The notes below the pieces were generated by a model that saw only the letters and a program-made list of their open reading frames with translations, ran no database searches and had not been told where the DNA came from. The position numbers and the translations under genes are program-made. A stretch of 64,000 nucleotides of DNA, taken from positions 1-64,000 of the forward strand of contig JADKBS010000010.1 in assembly GCA_016714985.1 (NCBI GenBank), written 5' to 3'. Shown here one piece after another: positions 34,879-43,194 of this stretch (positions are counted from its first letter, which is position 1; the number at the start of each line of letters is the position of its first letter). The stretch is from Saprospiraceae bacterium. Lineage in GTDB: Bacteria; Bacteroidota; Bacteroidia; Chitinophagales; Saprospiraceae.

Positions 34879-35985
34879 ATGGTTTTTATTATTGGCGCAA
34901 CTTTGGCCGCATTCCTCTGTTTTTTACTCCTCTTGAAAAAACAGAAAACCCAGTCCGACCATATCTTATGGGTGTGGATGGCAGTGCTGGTGTTGCACCA
35001 AGGGCTGATGTTTGCCAACTCGTCCGGGCTTGGCCTTCGGATGCCACATTTATTGGGACTCTCGTTTCCCTTCCCTTTGTTCCATGGCGTTTTGTTGTAC
35101 CTCTATACCAGGAGCATGACCACTGGGGAACTGCTTTCTTTCCAAAAAATACTGCCCCATTTGCTGTCCCCAATATTGATGCTTGCATTGGCCTTGCCGT
35201 TTTACCTATTGTCGGGCAATGAAAAAATAGCCGTGTTTGAAGCCGATGGAAAAGGCTATGAATGGTACAATACCTTAAAACAAGTTATGATATTGATTTC
35301 GGGCGTGGGCTATGTACTTGGCAGCTTGCGGCTCATCAGGCGGCACCGTGTGGTAGTGGAAAACGAATACTCGAATACTGACCATAAAACCCTTCGCTGG
35401 CTCGAATACTTATCGGCGGGATTGGCCGTGCTTTGGTGTCTTGTTGCCTTTTTCGATGATACGGTCATCTTCTCAGGGGTGGTGCTTTTCGTGCTGTTCA
35501 TCGGGTTTTACGGCATCAACCAGTTGCCCGTTTTCCATGCCTTGGATTTGGAAAAGACAAAGGGCGATGCTCCTTACCAGGCTGCGCAATCAAGCCCAAA
35601 CGATACCGTGCGTTACGCAAAATCGGGACTGAAATCAGCGGAGGCCGACCGGATTTATGCACAGTTGAGCAGTTTGATGGAGGAAAAAAAACTATATAAA
35701 AAACCAGAGCTTGCCATCGCCGACCTTGCCACTTTGCTCGGCATCCACCCAAACCACCTCTCGCAAGTCATCAACGACCGGGAGCAACAGAATTTTTACA
35801 ACTACGTCAATATGCTGAGGGTCAAGGAATTCCTGCGGGTAGCCGACCAACCTGCCAACCGGCCCCTCACCCTGCTTGCCATCGCCTTCGATTGCGGGTT
35901 CAATTCGAAATCAACCTTCAACAAGTATTTCAAGCTGTTCACTGGCAAAACGCCCACGGAATATTTTGAACAGACAACTAATTGA
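34879..35985 (+). CDS. Membrane-bound AraC-family regulator
   Basis: 368 aa. The N-terminal ~220 residues hold about seven hydrophobic helices (MVFIIGATLAAFLCFLLLLK onward), and the C-terminal ~110 residues are an AraC DNA-binding domain (PELAIADLATLLGIHPNHLS, LAIAFDCGFNSKSTFNKYFK). The charged linker at about 225-260 separates them. The arrangement is common in Bacteroidota for sensing at the membrane and regulating nearby genes; the alpha/beta hydrolase downstream is a possible target. Confidence 0.85.
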   Translation: MVFIIGATLAAFLCFLLLLKKQKTQSDHILWVWMAVLVLHQGLMFANSSGLGLRMPHLLGLSFPFPLFHGVLLYLYTRSMTTGELLSFQKILPHLLSPILMLALALPFYLLSGNEKIAVFEADGKGYEWYNTLKQVMILISGVGYVLGSLRLIRRHRVVVENEYSNTDHKTLRWLEYLSAGLAVLWCLVAFFDDTVIFSGVVLFVLFIGFYGINQLPVFHALDLEKTKGDAPYQAAQSSPNDTVRYAKSGLKSAEADRIYAQLSSLMEEKKLYKKPELAIADLATLLGIHPNHLSQVINDREQQNFYNYVNMLRVKEFLRVADQPANRPLTLLAIAFDCGFNSKSTFNKYFKLFTGKTPTEYFEQTTN

Positions 35986-36154
35986 TTGTCAACTGATTAA
36001 TAGTTACTCCTTGTAAGGCCGTACCAGCTTTTCGTTCTAGCTTGTAGGCAGCGCCGCTCCGTCCGCTGATTGTGGCTTTCTTTGCCGCATCATTGGCTTT
36101 CACCCGAAGTCAGCTGTTAAGGTACTTATCACAATTTTTTCAAATCAAAAAAAG

Positions 36155-37153
36155 ATGTCAAAAACAATCCTGCTCGCCCTTGGCTTGGGCGTAGGCTTCC
36201 TGCTCATCGGCTGCCAAAATGATTTCGCCGACACCCGCCCGAATGGCCGCCTTGTGCCAAAAATAGCGGACGAAGACCCCAGCATCCCTTCCATCCCGGT
36301 CAATGGGGCGGTACTCCACGCCGAGGCATTTGGCCCAGCCGACAGCGCCATTGTGGTGGTAATTCATGGCGGCCCCGGCTCCGATTACCGCTACCTGCTC
36401 AACTGCAAGGAAATAGCCGACCATGGCTACCGGGTCGTGTTTTATGACCAGCGTGGTGCAGGCCTTTCACAGCGTTTTCCAAAAAAAGTATATGACATGG
36501 AACTGCTGTACGAAGACCTCAATGCGGTGATAGCCCACTACCGGACTTCCCCCACACAAAAGGTCTTTCTGTTGGGGCATTCGTGGGGCGCAATGCTTGC
36601 TTCTGCCTATATCAATACCCACCTCGACGCAGTGGATGGTGCCATCCTTGGCGAGCCTGGCGGGCTAGTCTGGAAAGACGTGGAAGATTACCTGGGCCGT
36701 TCGAGGAGCTTTGGATTTTTCTCGGAGGGGCTGAACGATGCCGTTTTCTTTGACCAAATACTGACAGGCAAGGAGGACGAGCACGAGGTTTTGGACTACA
36801 AGTTCGACCTGCTCACGGCTGTTGGCGATTCGAAGGACAGTCCAGTTGGCAATGAAGGCAAGCTGGCCAAGTGGCGTTCTGGCGCTGTTACTTTCAACGC
36901 CTACCTCGCACTGGGCGAAGACGAAAAACCAGACTGGACGGAAAACCTCGACCAGTTCACTACGCCCGTGTTGTTCATTTACAGTGAAAACAACGAAGCG
37001 TATGGCTTGAAGCACGCAGAAAAGGTATCGTCGGCCTATCCAAATGTCGAGCTATTCGAAACGCTCGATGCTGGCCACGACATGCTGTCATTCCCGACGG
37101 GCTGGAACAACACGCTACCAGTCATGCTCGATTACCTAACTTCTTTAAAATAA
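36155..37153 (+). CDS. Alpha/beta hydrolase lipoprotein, proline iminopeptidase-like
   Basis: 332 aa. A lipobox signal (LLALGLGVGFLLIGCQ, Cys20) and an alpha/beta hydrolase fold of the S33 type: oxyanion motif HGGPG (about 71-75), nucleophile elbow GHSWG, and terminal His in LDAGHDML. The substrate is not predictable. The stop codon TAA at 37151-37153 lies within the 8-bp target duplication of a MITE, so the gene's terminator region is now formed by that element. Confidence 0.8.
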   Translation: MSKTILLALGLGVGFLLIGCQNDFADTRPNGRLVPKIADEDPSIPSIPVNGAVLHAEAFGPADSAIVVVIHGGPGSDYRYLLNCKEIADHGYRVVFYDQRGAGLSQRFPKKVYDMELLYEDLNAVIAHYRTSPTQKVFLLGHSWGAMLASAYINTHLDAVDGAILGEPGGLVWKDVEDYLGRSRSFGFFSEGLNDAVFFDQILTGKEDEHEVLDYKFDLLTAVGDSKDSPVGNEGKLAKWRSGAVTFNAYLALGEDEKPDWTENLDQFTTPVLFIYSENNEAYGLKHAEKVSSAYPNVELFETLDAGHDMLSFPTGWNNTLPVMLDYLTSLK

Positions 37154-37154
37154 A

Positions 37155-37285
37155 GTAACTACTGGCAGGTGGTGTTTTTTGGGGAAAAATTTTCAATTTT
37201 TCCCCAAAAAACATCCCGAAATGTGGGAGGAGAAAGAAAAAATTAAATATTTTCTCTCTCCTCCCACACCCTCCTAAGCAGTTAC
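37155..37285. mobile_element. MITE copy 1 (131 bp, GTAAC ends)
   Basis: Ends GTAACTACTGGCAGG and CCTCCTAAGCAGTTAC are inverted repeats of each other with mismatches. Two internal hairpins are visible: AAAAATTTTCAATTTTT with flanking TTTTTTGGGG/CCCCAAAAAA, and GTGGGAGGAGAAAG with CTCTCTCCTCCCAC. The flanks AAAATAAA and AAAATAAC agree at 7 of 8 positions. Copies 2 and 3 lie at 40387 and 41348. Confidence 0.8.
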
Positions 37286-37298
37286 AAAATAACCTAAA

Positions 37299-37973
37299 AT
37301 GAGCAAAAAAATAATGGCTCGATTGGTGTTTTCCATCGCTACTTTCTGCTGCCTAACTTGCGTCCATGCCCAAAACATCAACTGGCAAAGCTTGGGCGAA
37401 AACCAGCGGGACATCGTCAACCTCCATGCAGGCTGGGACTACAGCATGTCGTTTGGGGCAGCTTACGGCCATAAACTGACCACTAAATTGCCGGTTGTCC
37501 TGGGTTTAGCGTATTTATCGCCAGCTGGCAAAACACTGTTTGACGACCTGAAAACAAAAATCGGTGGGCAAGCAGAAGTCGCACGGGCAGGTAATTTTTC
37601 GGCCACAATCCGACTTCAAGGCAACTTCCGTCGGTACGATAACAGCTTGGTGCGGATGGCCAGCTTTGGGGCCGAGCTGTCGGGTACAGCGGGATATTAC
37701 CGCACCCGGTGGTTCGTGGCTGGCGAGTGCGGCTTCGACAAAGCCATTGTCACCCATTTGAAACACAGCTCGGTAGCACGGGAAGATTTTCCTGAAATCC
37801 AAAATGGGTGGTATTCTCCAACCGCTGGCAATTTTTCCTTTGGTGTGCAGGCGGGCCTTTCCTTCAGCGTTTACGACTACTACTTGAAATTGGGCAGGGT
37901 CGTTTCCCAAGATTTCAAGACCACACCAATGATACCTTTCTATTTTGAGTTGGGGATGAATGCTAGGTTTTGA
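37299..37973 (+). CDS. Outer-membrane-barrel-like secreted protein, 224 aa
   Basis: Signal peptide (MARLVFSIATFCCLTCVHAQ) followed by alternating amphipathic strands typical of a small outer membrane beta barrel (GWDYSMSFGAAYGHKLTTKL; NFSFGVQAGLSFSVYDYYLK) and a C-terminal aromatic (MNARF). No family is recognised. It starts 14 bp after a MITE and ends at a strong shared terminator facing the CRP gene. Confidence 0.6.
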   Translation: MSKKIMARLVFSIATFCCLTCVHAQNINWQSLGENQRDIVNLHAGWDYSMSFGAAYGHKLTTKLPVVLGLAYLSPAGKTLFDDLKTKIGGQAEVARAGNFSATIRLQGNFRRYDNSLVRMASFGAELSGTAGYYRTRWFVAGECGFDKAIVTHLKHSSVAREDFPEIQNGWYSPTAGNFSFGVQAGLSFSVYDYYLKLGRVVSQDFKTTPMIPFYFELGMNARF

Positions 37974-37978
37974 AAAAG

Positions 37979-38018
37979 GCGAGGCGATGAATGGGGTTTC
38001 ATCGCCTCGCTATTTATT
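37979..38018. terminator. Bidirectional terminator
   Basis: GCGAGGCGATGA (37979-37990) pairs perfectly with TCATCGCCTCGC (37999-38010) between two convergent genes, followed by a T-rich stretch. Confidence 0.8.
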
Positions 38019-38047
38019 TGCTTTTCTGTTGGTCAGATTTACGTTTG

Positions 38048-38683
38048 CTACTTCATCATAATCCGCTTCCGAATCCGGCTCAACGACTCCGGCGTGACGC
38101 CCAAGAAGCTCGCCAATTGGTACTGGGGCACCCGGTCGAGCAGGTCGGGGCGGGTCTGGAGGAGGTTCAGGTAGCGCTCCTCTGGGCTGAGGGTAATGTA
38201 CTCGGCCAGCACCTCTTGGCTTTTCTGCAATTCCATTTCCGCACCTACCCGGCTGATGGTCTCCATGCGGGGCATTGCTTGGAAGAAAGCCTGCTCGTCT
38301 TCGGGCCTGCCCTCTACCACGGTGCAATCTTCGTTGCAAACGAGGTAGAACTTGGAAGGCTTGTTTTCATAAGCAAAGGTGGAGCTGACCGGCATCCCTT
38401 CAGTGAAGAAATGGGTGGTTTTTTCATCGCCATCCACCAAAAAATACTGCCGTACGCAGCCTTTTAGTACAAAAAAGCAGGTGTTGCCGATTTGTCCTTC
38501 TCTAAGCAGCAGCTTGCCTTTCTGGTGTGTTTTCACGTTCACCAACTCGATAATCGCTTGGATTTCCGCATCACTCAAGGGAGCTATTTGGCTGATATAA
38601 TCAATGAGCACCTGTTGGGTAGGGACAAGTTGGCGTTTTGCCGATTTGGCGGGTAGTGGGCTGATTAACGTAGATTCTATCAT
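38048..38683 (-). CDS. Crp/Fnr-family transcriptional regulator
   Basis: 211 aa from the Met at 38683. A cyclic-nucleotide-binding-like beta roll (VKTHQKGKLLLREGQIGNTC; FVLKGCVRQYFLVDGDEKTT; FTEGMPVSSTFAYENKPSKF), a dimer helix and a truncated winged helix (SPEERYLNLLQTRPDLLDRV; YQLASFLGVTPESLSRIRKR). It lacks the Arg/Ser pair of CRP cAMP binding, so it belongs to the Bacteroidota branch with unknown or no ligand. Confidence 0.85.
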   Translation of the reverse strand: MIESTLISPLPAKSAKRQLVPTQQVLIDYISQIAPLSDAEIQAIIELVNVKTHQKGKLLLREGQIGNTCFFVLKGCVRQYFLVDGDEKTTHFFTEGMPVSSTFAYENKPSKFYLVCNEDCTVVEGRPEDEQAFFQAMPRMETISRVGAEMELQKSQEVLAEYITLSPEERYLNLLQTRPDLLDRVPQYQLASFLGVTPESLSRIRKRIMMK

Positions 38684-39490
38684 ATTGGAGATTGATTTAA
38701 ACGCCAAGTTAGGCTTGGTCAACTCGTTTTGGTTCAAATTTTCGACCAAAATAGCTAATAACGTAATGAGGTTTCAGGGTTCAGGGGTTTCAGAGCCTGT
38801 CCCGATTTTTTGGGATTTCAGGGGAAGGCCTCCCTCGGCTATTTTTCAGGGGGCAAATTTTAGATAAAGCATGGCTATAACTGAATGTAGTGATACGCGC
38901 TTTTGAGCGGAAATCCAAGCCAACAATCCAAGGGGCAGCCCCACAGAATATTTGTAACTGGCACATACCCGCCCGTTTTGAGGGGCAGCGCCCAGGAATA
39001 TTCCGACCCCGATATTGCGGGGCGCTGCCCCTTTTCTGGCGAAAATAGTTGCCGCCTTTGTTCATCGCTACAACCCGTTATAGCCAGAATAAAGCAACTT
39101 CAAAGTTGGCAGTCTTCTTCAAATAAGCACGAAACTTTGTGAAATCCGTAAAAATCGGGGCAGGCCCTGAAATCGAAGAATCAAGCCAGTAAACCTTCAC
39201 GAACCAATGTTCTAAAAACTGTGAAGCCATTTTACGTCCCGCTAAGTCATATTTATCACCTAATAAGTGCCAATAAAAATAGTTTCAATCAAAAATCCTC
39301 TTTTTGATTAAAATTATTTGTTTTAAAATTTGTTTATTTCAAACAAGTAAAACATCTTTGCAGCAGGTTTTGACAGTAAGTGAACTTTCATGCACATAAA
39401 CACATTTAAATTATATGTTATGAATGGCTTATTGGAACAAAACGAGCGCCAACTGAAATCAAATTGTTTTCATCATCAAATCCTCTTGCG
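38684..39490. other. Gap of about 800 bp holding a 385-bp inverted-repeat element
   Basis: The region upstream of the CRP gene contains the element at 38788-39172 and, further right, an AT-rich promoter-like stretch (39240-39480) ahead of the gene at 39491. No intact gene is present. Confidence 0.6.
38788..39172. mobile_element. Non-coding element with 32-bp inverted ends
   Basis: The left end TTTCAGAGCCTGTCCCGATT (38788 onward, 32 bp) matches the reverse complement of the right end (39141-39172) at 28 of 32 positions. Inside lie two direct copies of AGGGGCAGC followed by CCCA and AGAATATT or GGAATATT, and GGGGCAGCGCCC facing GGGCGCTGCCCC. No transposase frame is present. It looks like a miniature transposable element or the relic of one. 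Confidence 0.65.
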
Positions 39491-40315
39491 ATGGAACTGC
39501 AAATCTTGGTTAGCAAAAAAGGTACAAAAGTAGTTTTGGCTTCTAGCCTGCACCTCGCCCTCGGCCTACCGAACAAGCATTATGCCGTCAACATCCGCCA
39601 CTGGCTGAGCGACGTTTATCAATTCCATGATGGCATCCGCAAGCCGGAGCATTTCAAGGATTTTGCCCGTCGGCAAAGCAAAGAAGTGGTAGTGGACGAT
39701 TATTACCTTTCCATTGAGTTTGCGAAGCTCATCACCCTTGGCTCTAAAAGCAAATCAAAACTGAAATATGCCACTTGGCTGCTCGGCCACGAAGACCCCA
39801 GCGAGCAGGGCGACCTCTTCTCCGTAGAGCAGGTGCTGGCCGTCATGGAACTATCGAAGGTAATGGGACTCGTATCCTGCCAGACGGCCTGCGAGCAAAA
39901 GCACCTCGAAACCTACGCTGAGCGCAATGGCGGCAGCGCCGCCAACTGGTGGAGCTTCCGTTCGGAACTATTGGGCTATTCTACCGATAAGTTAAAAGAA
40001 GCTATGCTTGCACAAGGCAAAAAGCCAGAAGGCAAGTCGCAGCGACAAATGCTGATGCAGGTGGACAAGCACGAAATGGTGCGTACAGCGGTGGTTGACC
40101 TGTTCATGGCGCTTGGCAAACCTGAGCATTATGCGCAGCGCCTAGGGCATTTGGCCAAAGCCTTTGCAAGGGAACTTAACGTCGAGATTTTTGACGACCG
40201 GAATGCTGCTTCAGCATTTTTGCCGAAGCTGAACGATGAACTGGCAGCGGAGGTTAAAGATGGCAGCAAACTGCGCTACCTACAAAGGTGGGAGGGGCTG
40301 AAAATGGCGAGTTGA
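39491..40315 (+). CDS. Hypothetical cytosolic protein, 274 aa
   Basis: ATG at 39491. The N-terminal ~110 residues (LQILVSKKGTKVVLASSLHL; NIRHWLSDVYQFHDGIRKPE; DDYYLSIEFAKLITLGSKSK) recall phage anti-repressor-like domains with a short beta-helix layout, but I cannot assign a family. The C-terminal part is helical and charged (MVRTAVVDLFMALGKPEHYA). It has no membrane or secretion signals and stands alone between repeats. Confidence 0.55.
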   Translation: MELQILVSKKGTKVVLASSLHLALGLPNKHYAVNIRHWLSDVYQFHDGIRKPEHFKDFARRQSKEVVVDDYYLSIEFAKLITLGSKSKSKLKYATWLLGHEDPSEQGDLFSVEQVLAVMELSKVMGLVSCQTACEQKHLETYAERNGGSAANWWSFRSELLGYSTDKLKEAMLAQGKKPEGKSQRQMLMQVDKHEMVRTAVVDLFMALGKPEHYAQRLGHLAKAFARELNVEIFDDRNAASAFLPKLNDELAAEVKDGSKLRYLQRWEGLKMAS

Positions 40316-40386
40316 AACAAGCAATGATGAATGATGAATTCGGAAGTAGCCTTAATTCAAGATTTATCCTTCATTATTCAATTACC

Positions 40387-40496
40387 GTAACTATTTGGTA
40401 GGGAGTATTTTTTAGGGGAAAATTTTCAATTTTCCCAAAAAAAATGGGAGCAAAATGAAATTTTCTCTCTCCTCCCAAACCAACCTAGGTAATTAC
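40387..40496. mobile_element. MITE copy 2 (110 bp, degenerate)
   Basis: Starts GTAACTATTTGGTAGGGAG and ends CCTAGGTAATTAC, with the same internal hairpin layout as copy 1 but shortened. The flanks CAATTACC and CAACTACC agree at 7 of 8 positions. The right flank (40497-40504) contains the stop codon of the lipoprotein encoded on the minus strand. Confidence 0.7.
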
Positions 40497-40499
40497 CAA

Positions 40500-41168
40500 C
40501 TACCAATCAATCCCAATCTCTTTCCTGTTTTTTGGGATGAACAATAAGTTAATCAATTTGGCAGTGATGCTTGAGGTTTGGTAACGGGCAGTCCCTGTCC
40601 AAACCATCACATCTTCCGACTTGGCGATTTGCAGCTTCCACTCCCGGTCGTCACCAATCAGTGGGGCATCGCAAAGCAGCGTCCCCTCCTTGCCATCAAT
40701 GCTCCAGGCCCCTGTGCCTACTTTGTTCTGCATATAACCGTAATCATAGCTTCCATCTGGCTTGAACTTGAACCAGGCACCGGGATTTGCACGGGCTGCA
40801 TCATCGTCCTTGATACGGCGAAGACCCTGTACCACCCAATAATTGCTACAAAGTACCCGCACGATACGCTCTTGTTGTGCCGTCTGCGGTTTGGGAGCAA
40901 CGGGTACCGGCTTGTTCGGGTCTTCCTTGATGATTGGGTTTGCGCCTATGGCCGAACTTAGCGATGCCACGGGTTTGGTAGCCATTGTTACTTCGCCAGT
41001 CAAGGAATCAACAACTTGAACCTTGGTGCTGATGCCATCTTCATCGGGCTTGAGATCGCTCGGCGGGGCCAGCTCTGGTGTTCCACCAATTTGCTCGATG
41101 GGCTTTTCATCTTTGCAGGAGAACAACAACAGGCCAAAGGCCAACAATAGAAACGGGAATTTTTTCAT
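40500..41168 (-). CDS. Lipoprotein of unknown function, 222 aa
   Basis: Starts MKKFPFLLLAFGLLLFSCKD with a lipobox Cys18. A Pro-rich linker (GANPIIKEDPNKPVPVAPKP) leads to a small beta domain (VLCSNYWVVQGLRRIKDDDA; FKPDGSYDYGYMQNKVGTGA, DREWKLQIAKSED), which resembles the lipocalin-like or DUF4923-type folds of Bacteroidota by layout only. The start at 41168 is chosen for the signal peptide. Its stop lies in a MITE target duplication. Confidence 0.6.
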   Translation of the reverse strand: MKKFPFLLLAFGLLLFSCKDEKPIEQIGGTPELAPPSDLKPDEDGISTKVQVVDSLTGEVTMATKPVASLSSAIGANPIIKEDPNKPVPVAPKPQTAQQERIVRVLCSNYWVVQGLRRIKDDDAARANPGAWFKFKPDGSYDYGYMQNKVGTGAWSIDGKEGTLLCDAPLIGDDREWKLQIAKSEDVMVWTGTARYQTSSITAKLINLLFIPKNRKEIGIDW

Positions 41169-41347
41169 AACTCGGACAAAATGTTTCTTTTTCGGTCTGC
41201 GCCGCAAATGTAGGGCTAGCGCAGGTTTAATACATTACTGATTTTCGGCATTTGCAAAAATTAGGCCGGGATTTCATGGTTTCAAGGTCACATCGCCTCA
41301 TGGACGCATGGCTTGAAGCTCCACCAACAATGAAACAATGAATCCAT

Positions 41348-41479
41348 GTAACTACTTAGCAGGGGGTGTTTTTTTGGGAAAAATTGAAAATTTTCCCAAA
41401 AAAAACACCCCAAAATGTGGGAGGAGAGAGAAAAAAATTCATTTTTTCTCTCTCCTCCCCCACCCTCCTAAGCAGTTAC
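41348..41479. mobile_element. MITE copy 3 (132 bp) with perfect 8-bp target duplication
   Basis: GTAACTACTTAGCAGGGGGTG at one end and CACCCTCCTAAGCAGTTAC at the other are inverted repeats. GAATCCAT is repeated exactly on both sides (41340-41347 and 41480-41487). The internal hairpins are as in copy 1. GTAA-type ends and an 8-bp duplication are the known hallmarks of the IS66 family, so a non-autonomous IS66 derivative is the best guess. Confidence 0.85.
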
Positions 41480-41490
41480 GAATCCATGAA

Positions 41491-42183
41491 TCAGTGTAGC
41501 AAATGTGGCAACAAGTCAATGGCCGTATTCAATTGCATGAACCTTGGGTTGTCAACAGTTACTTCAATTTGCTCATGTGCCCAAGTGGTATGGTAGGGTA
41601 TATGAACGCCCCAACCTCCTAATTCAAGCACAGGTAGCACATCTGATTTCAGGGAATTGCCAATCATCAGGAACTCCGAAGGCTGAACATCCAAATGGCG
41701 AAGCAGCTTTTGGTAATCCTTCTCCTTTTTATCGCTCATGATTTCAATATGGTGGAAATAATACTCCAAGCCCGATTTCATCAACTTGCGTTCCTGGTCG
41801 AGCAGGTCGCCTTTTGTCGCCACTACCAAGCGGTATTTCCCCTTCAACGCTTCCAGCACATCTGCAACCCCATCTAGCAGTTCAATGGGTTGATTGAGCA
41901 ATTCCTTGCCATATTCGATGGTCTTTTTGATTATGAAGGGGTTGAAAGTATTGTTAGTGACATGTAGAACCGTTTCAATCATAGAAAGCATGAAAGCCTT
42001 AGCACCATAGCCGTACAGGGCGAGATTCTGCATTTCAATTTTGAAAAGTTCCTGAGAGACAGTGTGGTGGGGAAGATAGTCTTCCAAAAGCGCACAGAAT
42101 TTTTTTTCAGTTGCCTGAAAGTAGGGTTCATTCACCCAGAGCGTATCATCTGCATCGAAAGCAATTACTTTAAGGTTCTCCAT
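41491..42183 (-). CDS. HAD-superfamily hydrolase
   Basis: 230 aa with all HAD motifs: FDADDTLW (nucleophile Asp and acid/base Asp, about residues 9-16), LVVATKGD (motif II Thr), the motif III Lys in SDKKEKDYQKLL, and FLMIGNSLKSDVLPVLELGG (motif IV with Asp). The alpha-helical cap between motifs I and II fits a C1-type phosphatase of the YjjG/PGP kind. The substrate is unknown. The ATG at 42183 is clear. The stop lies 4 bp from a MITE target duplication. Confidence 0.85.
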   Translation of the reverse strand: MENLKVIAFDADDTLWVNEPYFQATEKKFCALLEDYLPHHTVSQELFKIEMQNLALYGYGAKAFMLSMIETVLHVTNNTFNPFIIKKTIEYGKELLNQPIELLDGVADVLEALKGKYRLVVATKGDLLDQERKLMKSGLEYYFHHIEIMSDKKEKDYQKLLRHLDVQPSEFLMIGNSLKSDVLPVLELGGWGVHIPYHTTWAHEQIEVTVDNPRFMQLNTAIDLLPHLLH

Positions 42184-42337
42184 ATTATTGAAACAGTTTT
42201 GGTTGCAAAATCAGCCCAAATACTGAGAATTCTCAACTCATTCTGCCCAGTTACCGTCATAGTTTTGATGAATTTTAGAACGAGGCGCAAACATACCGCA
42301 ATCCGTATTTATCATTGTGCCATAAACTAATCTTGTC

Positions 42338-43131
42338 ATGAGTTACTTTGCTAACAAAACCGTTTGGGTTACGGGTGCTTCCTCTGGCATCGGAGAAGCC
42401 TTGGCCCATGAATTCGCCAAAGCTGGTGCCCGTTTGATTCTTTCTGCGAGGAACGAAGCCGAATTGCAAAGGGTAGCCCAAGCCTGTGGCCGCCCCGACA
42501 CCATCATCCAAACGCTAGACCTTGGAAATCACGAATCGTTGCCCGGCGTTGTGGCGCAAGTGATCTCTAAAGCTGGGCATGTGGATATTCTGGTCAACAA
42601 CGGCGGAATATCACAGCGCTCCTTGGGCCAAAGGATACCAATTTTGAGGTGGACAAAAAACTGATAAATGTCAACTTGCTCGGCACCATCTGCCTGTCCA
42701 AGGCCATTTTACCACATTTTTTGCAGCGCAAAACAGGCCATTTTGTGGTTATAACCAGTTTGACGGGGAAATTCGGGACACCGCTTCGGTCGTCCTATGC
42801 TGCCGCAAAACACGGCCTTCATGGCTTCTTCGATTCACTGCGGGCTGAGATTTGGCGGGAAAAGGTGCAGGTCACATTGGTCTGTCCAGGCTTCATCACC
42901 ACCCATGTCAGCATGAATGCACTTACAGGGGACGGCTCCCCGCAGGGCGCTATGGACAATGCTACCCGTGCCGGGAAAAGCCCAGCAGATTTGGCGAAAG
43001 CCATCTTGAATGCGGTGGAAAAAGGAAAATACGAAATGGCCTACGGCGGCAGCGAATTGATGGGGCTTTACGTCAAGCGTTTCTTCCCCCGGATTTTCAC
43101 CAATATGCTCAAAACTGCCAAGGTTACTTGA
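42338..43131 (+). CDS. Short-chain dehydrogenase (DHRS7-like), one frameshift
   Basis: SDR oxidoreductase: TGASSGIGEALAHEFAKAGA (cofactor loop), LVNNGGISQRSL (NAG-like motif), VVITSLTGKFGTPLRSSYAA with catalytic Ser and Tyr, and the Lys in AAKHG. The frame breaks at 42633-42634; one additional G there reads SLGQRDTNFEVDKKLINVNL and links both halves exactly, to give about 264 aa. The C terminus includes a hydrophobic stretch as in DHRS7B-like enzymes. The substrate is unknown. Confidence 0.85.
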
Positions 43132-43132
43132 G

Positions 43133-43194
43133 GTATGAAAATATGGAGGTGCGAGGTATAAAGGTCAATTGGGCGTTAATCATACCTCCAAACC
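43133..43194. repeat. Inverted GAGGTATG/CATACCTC array
   Basis: The same word as at 19790, here between the convergent SDR and coiled-coil genes, forming an imperfect stem that could terminate both. Confidence 0.6.
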
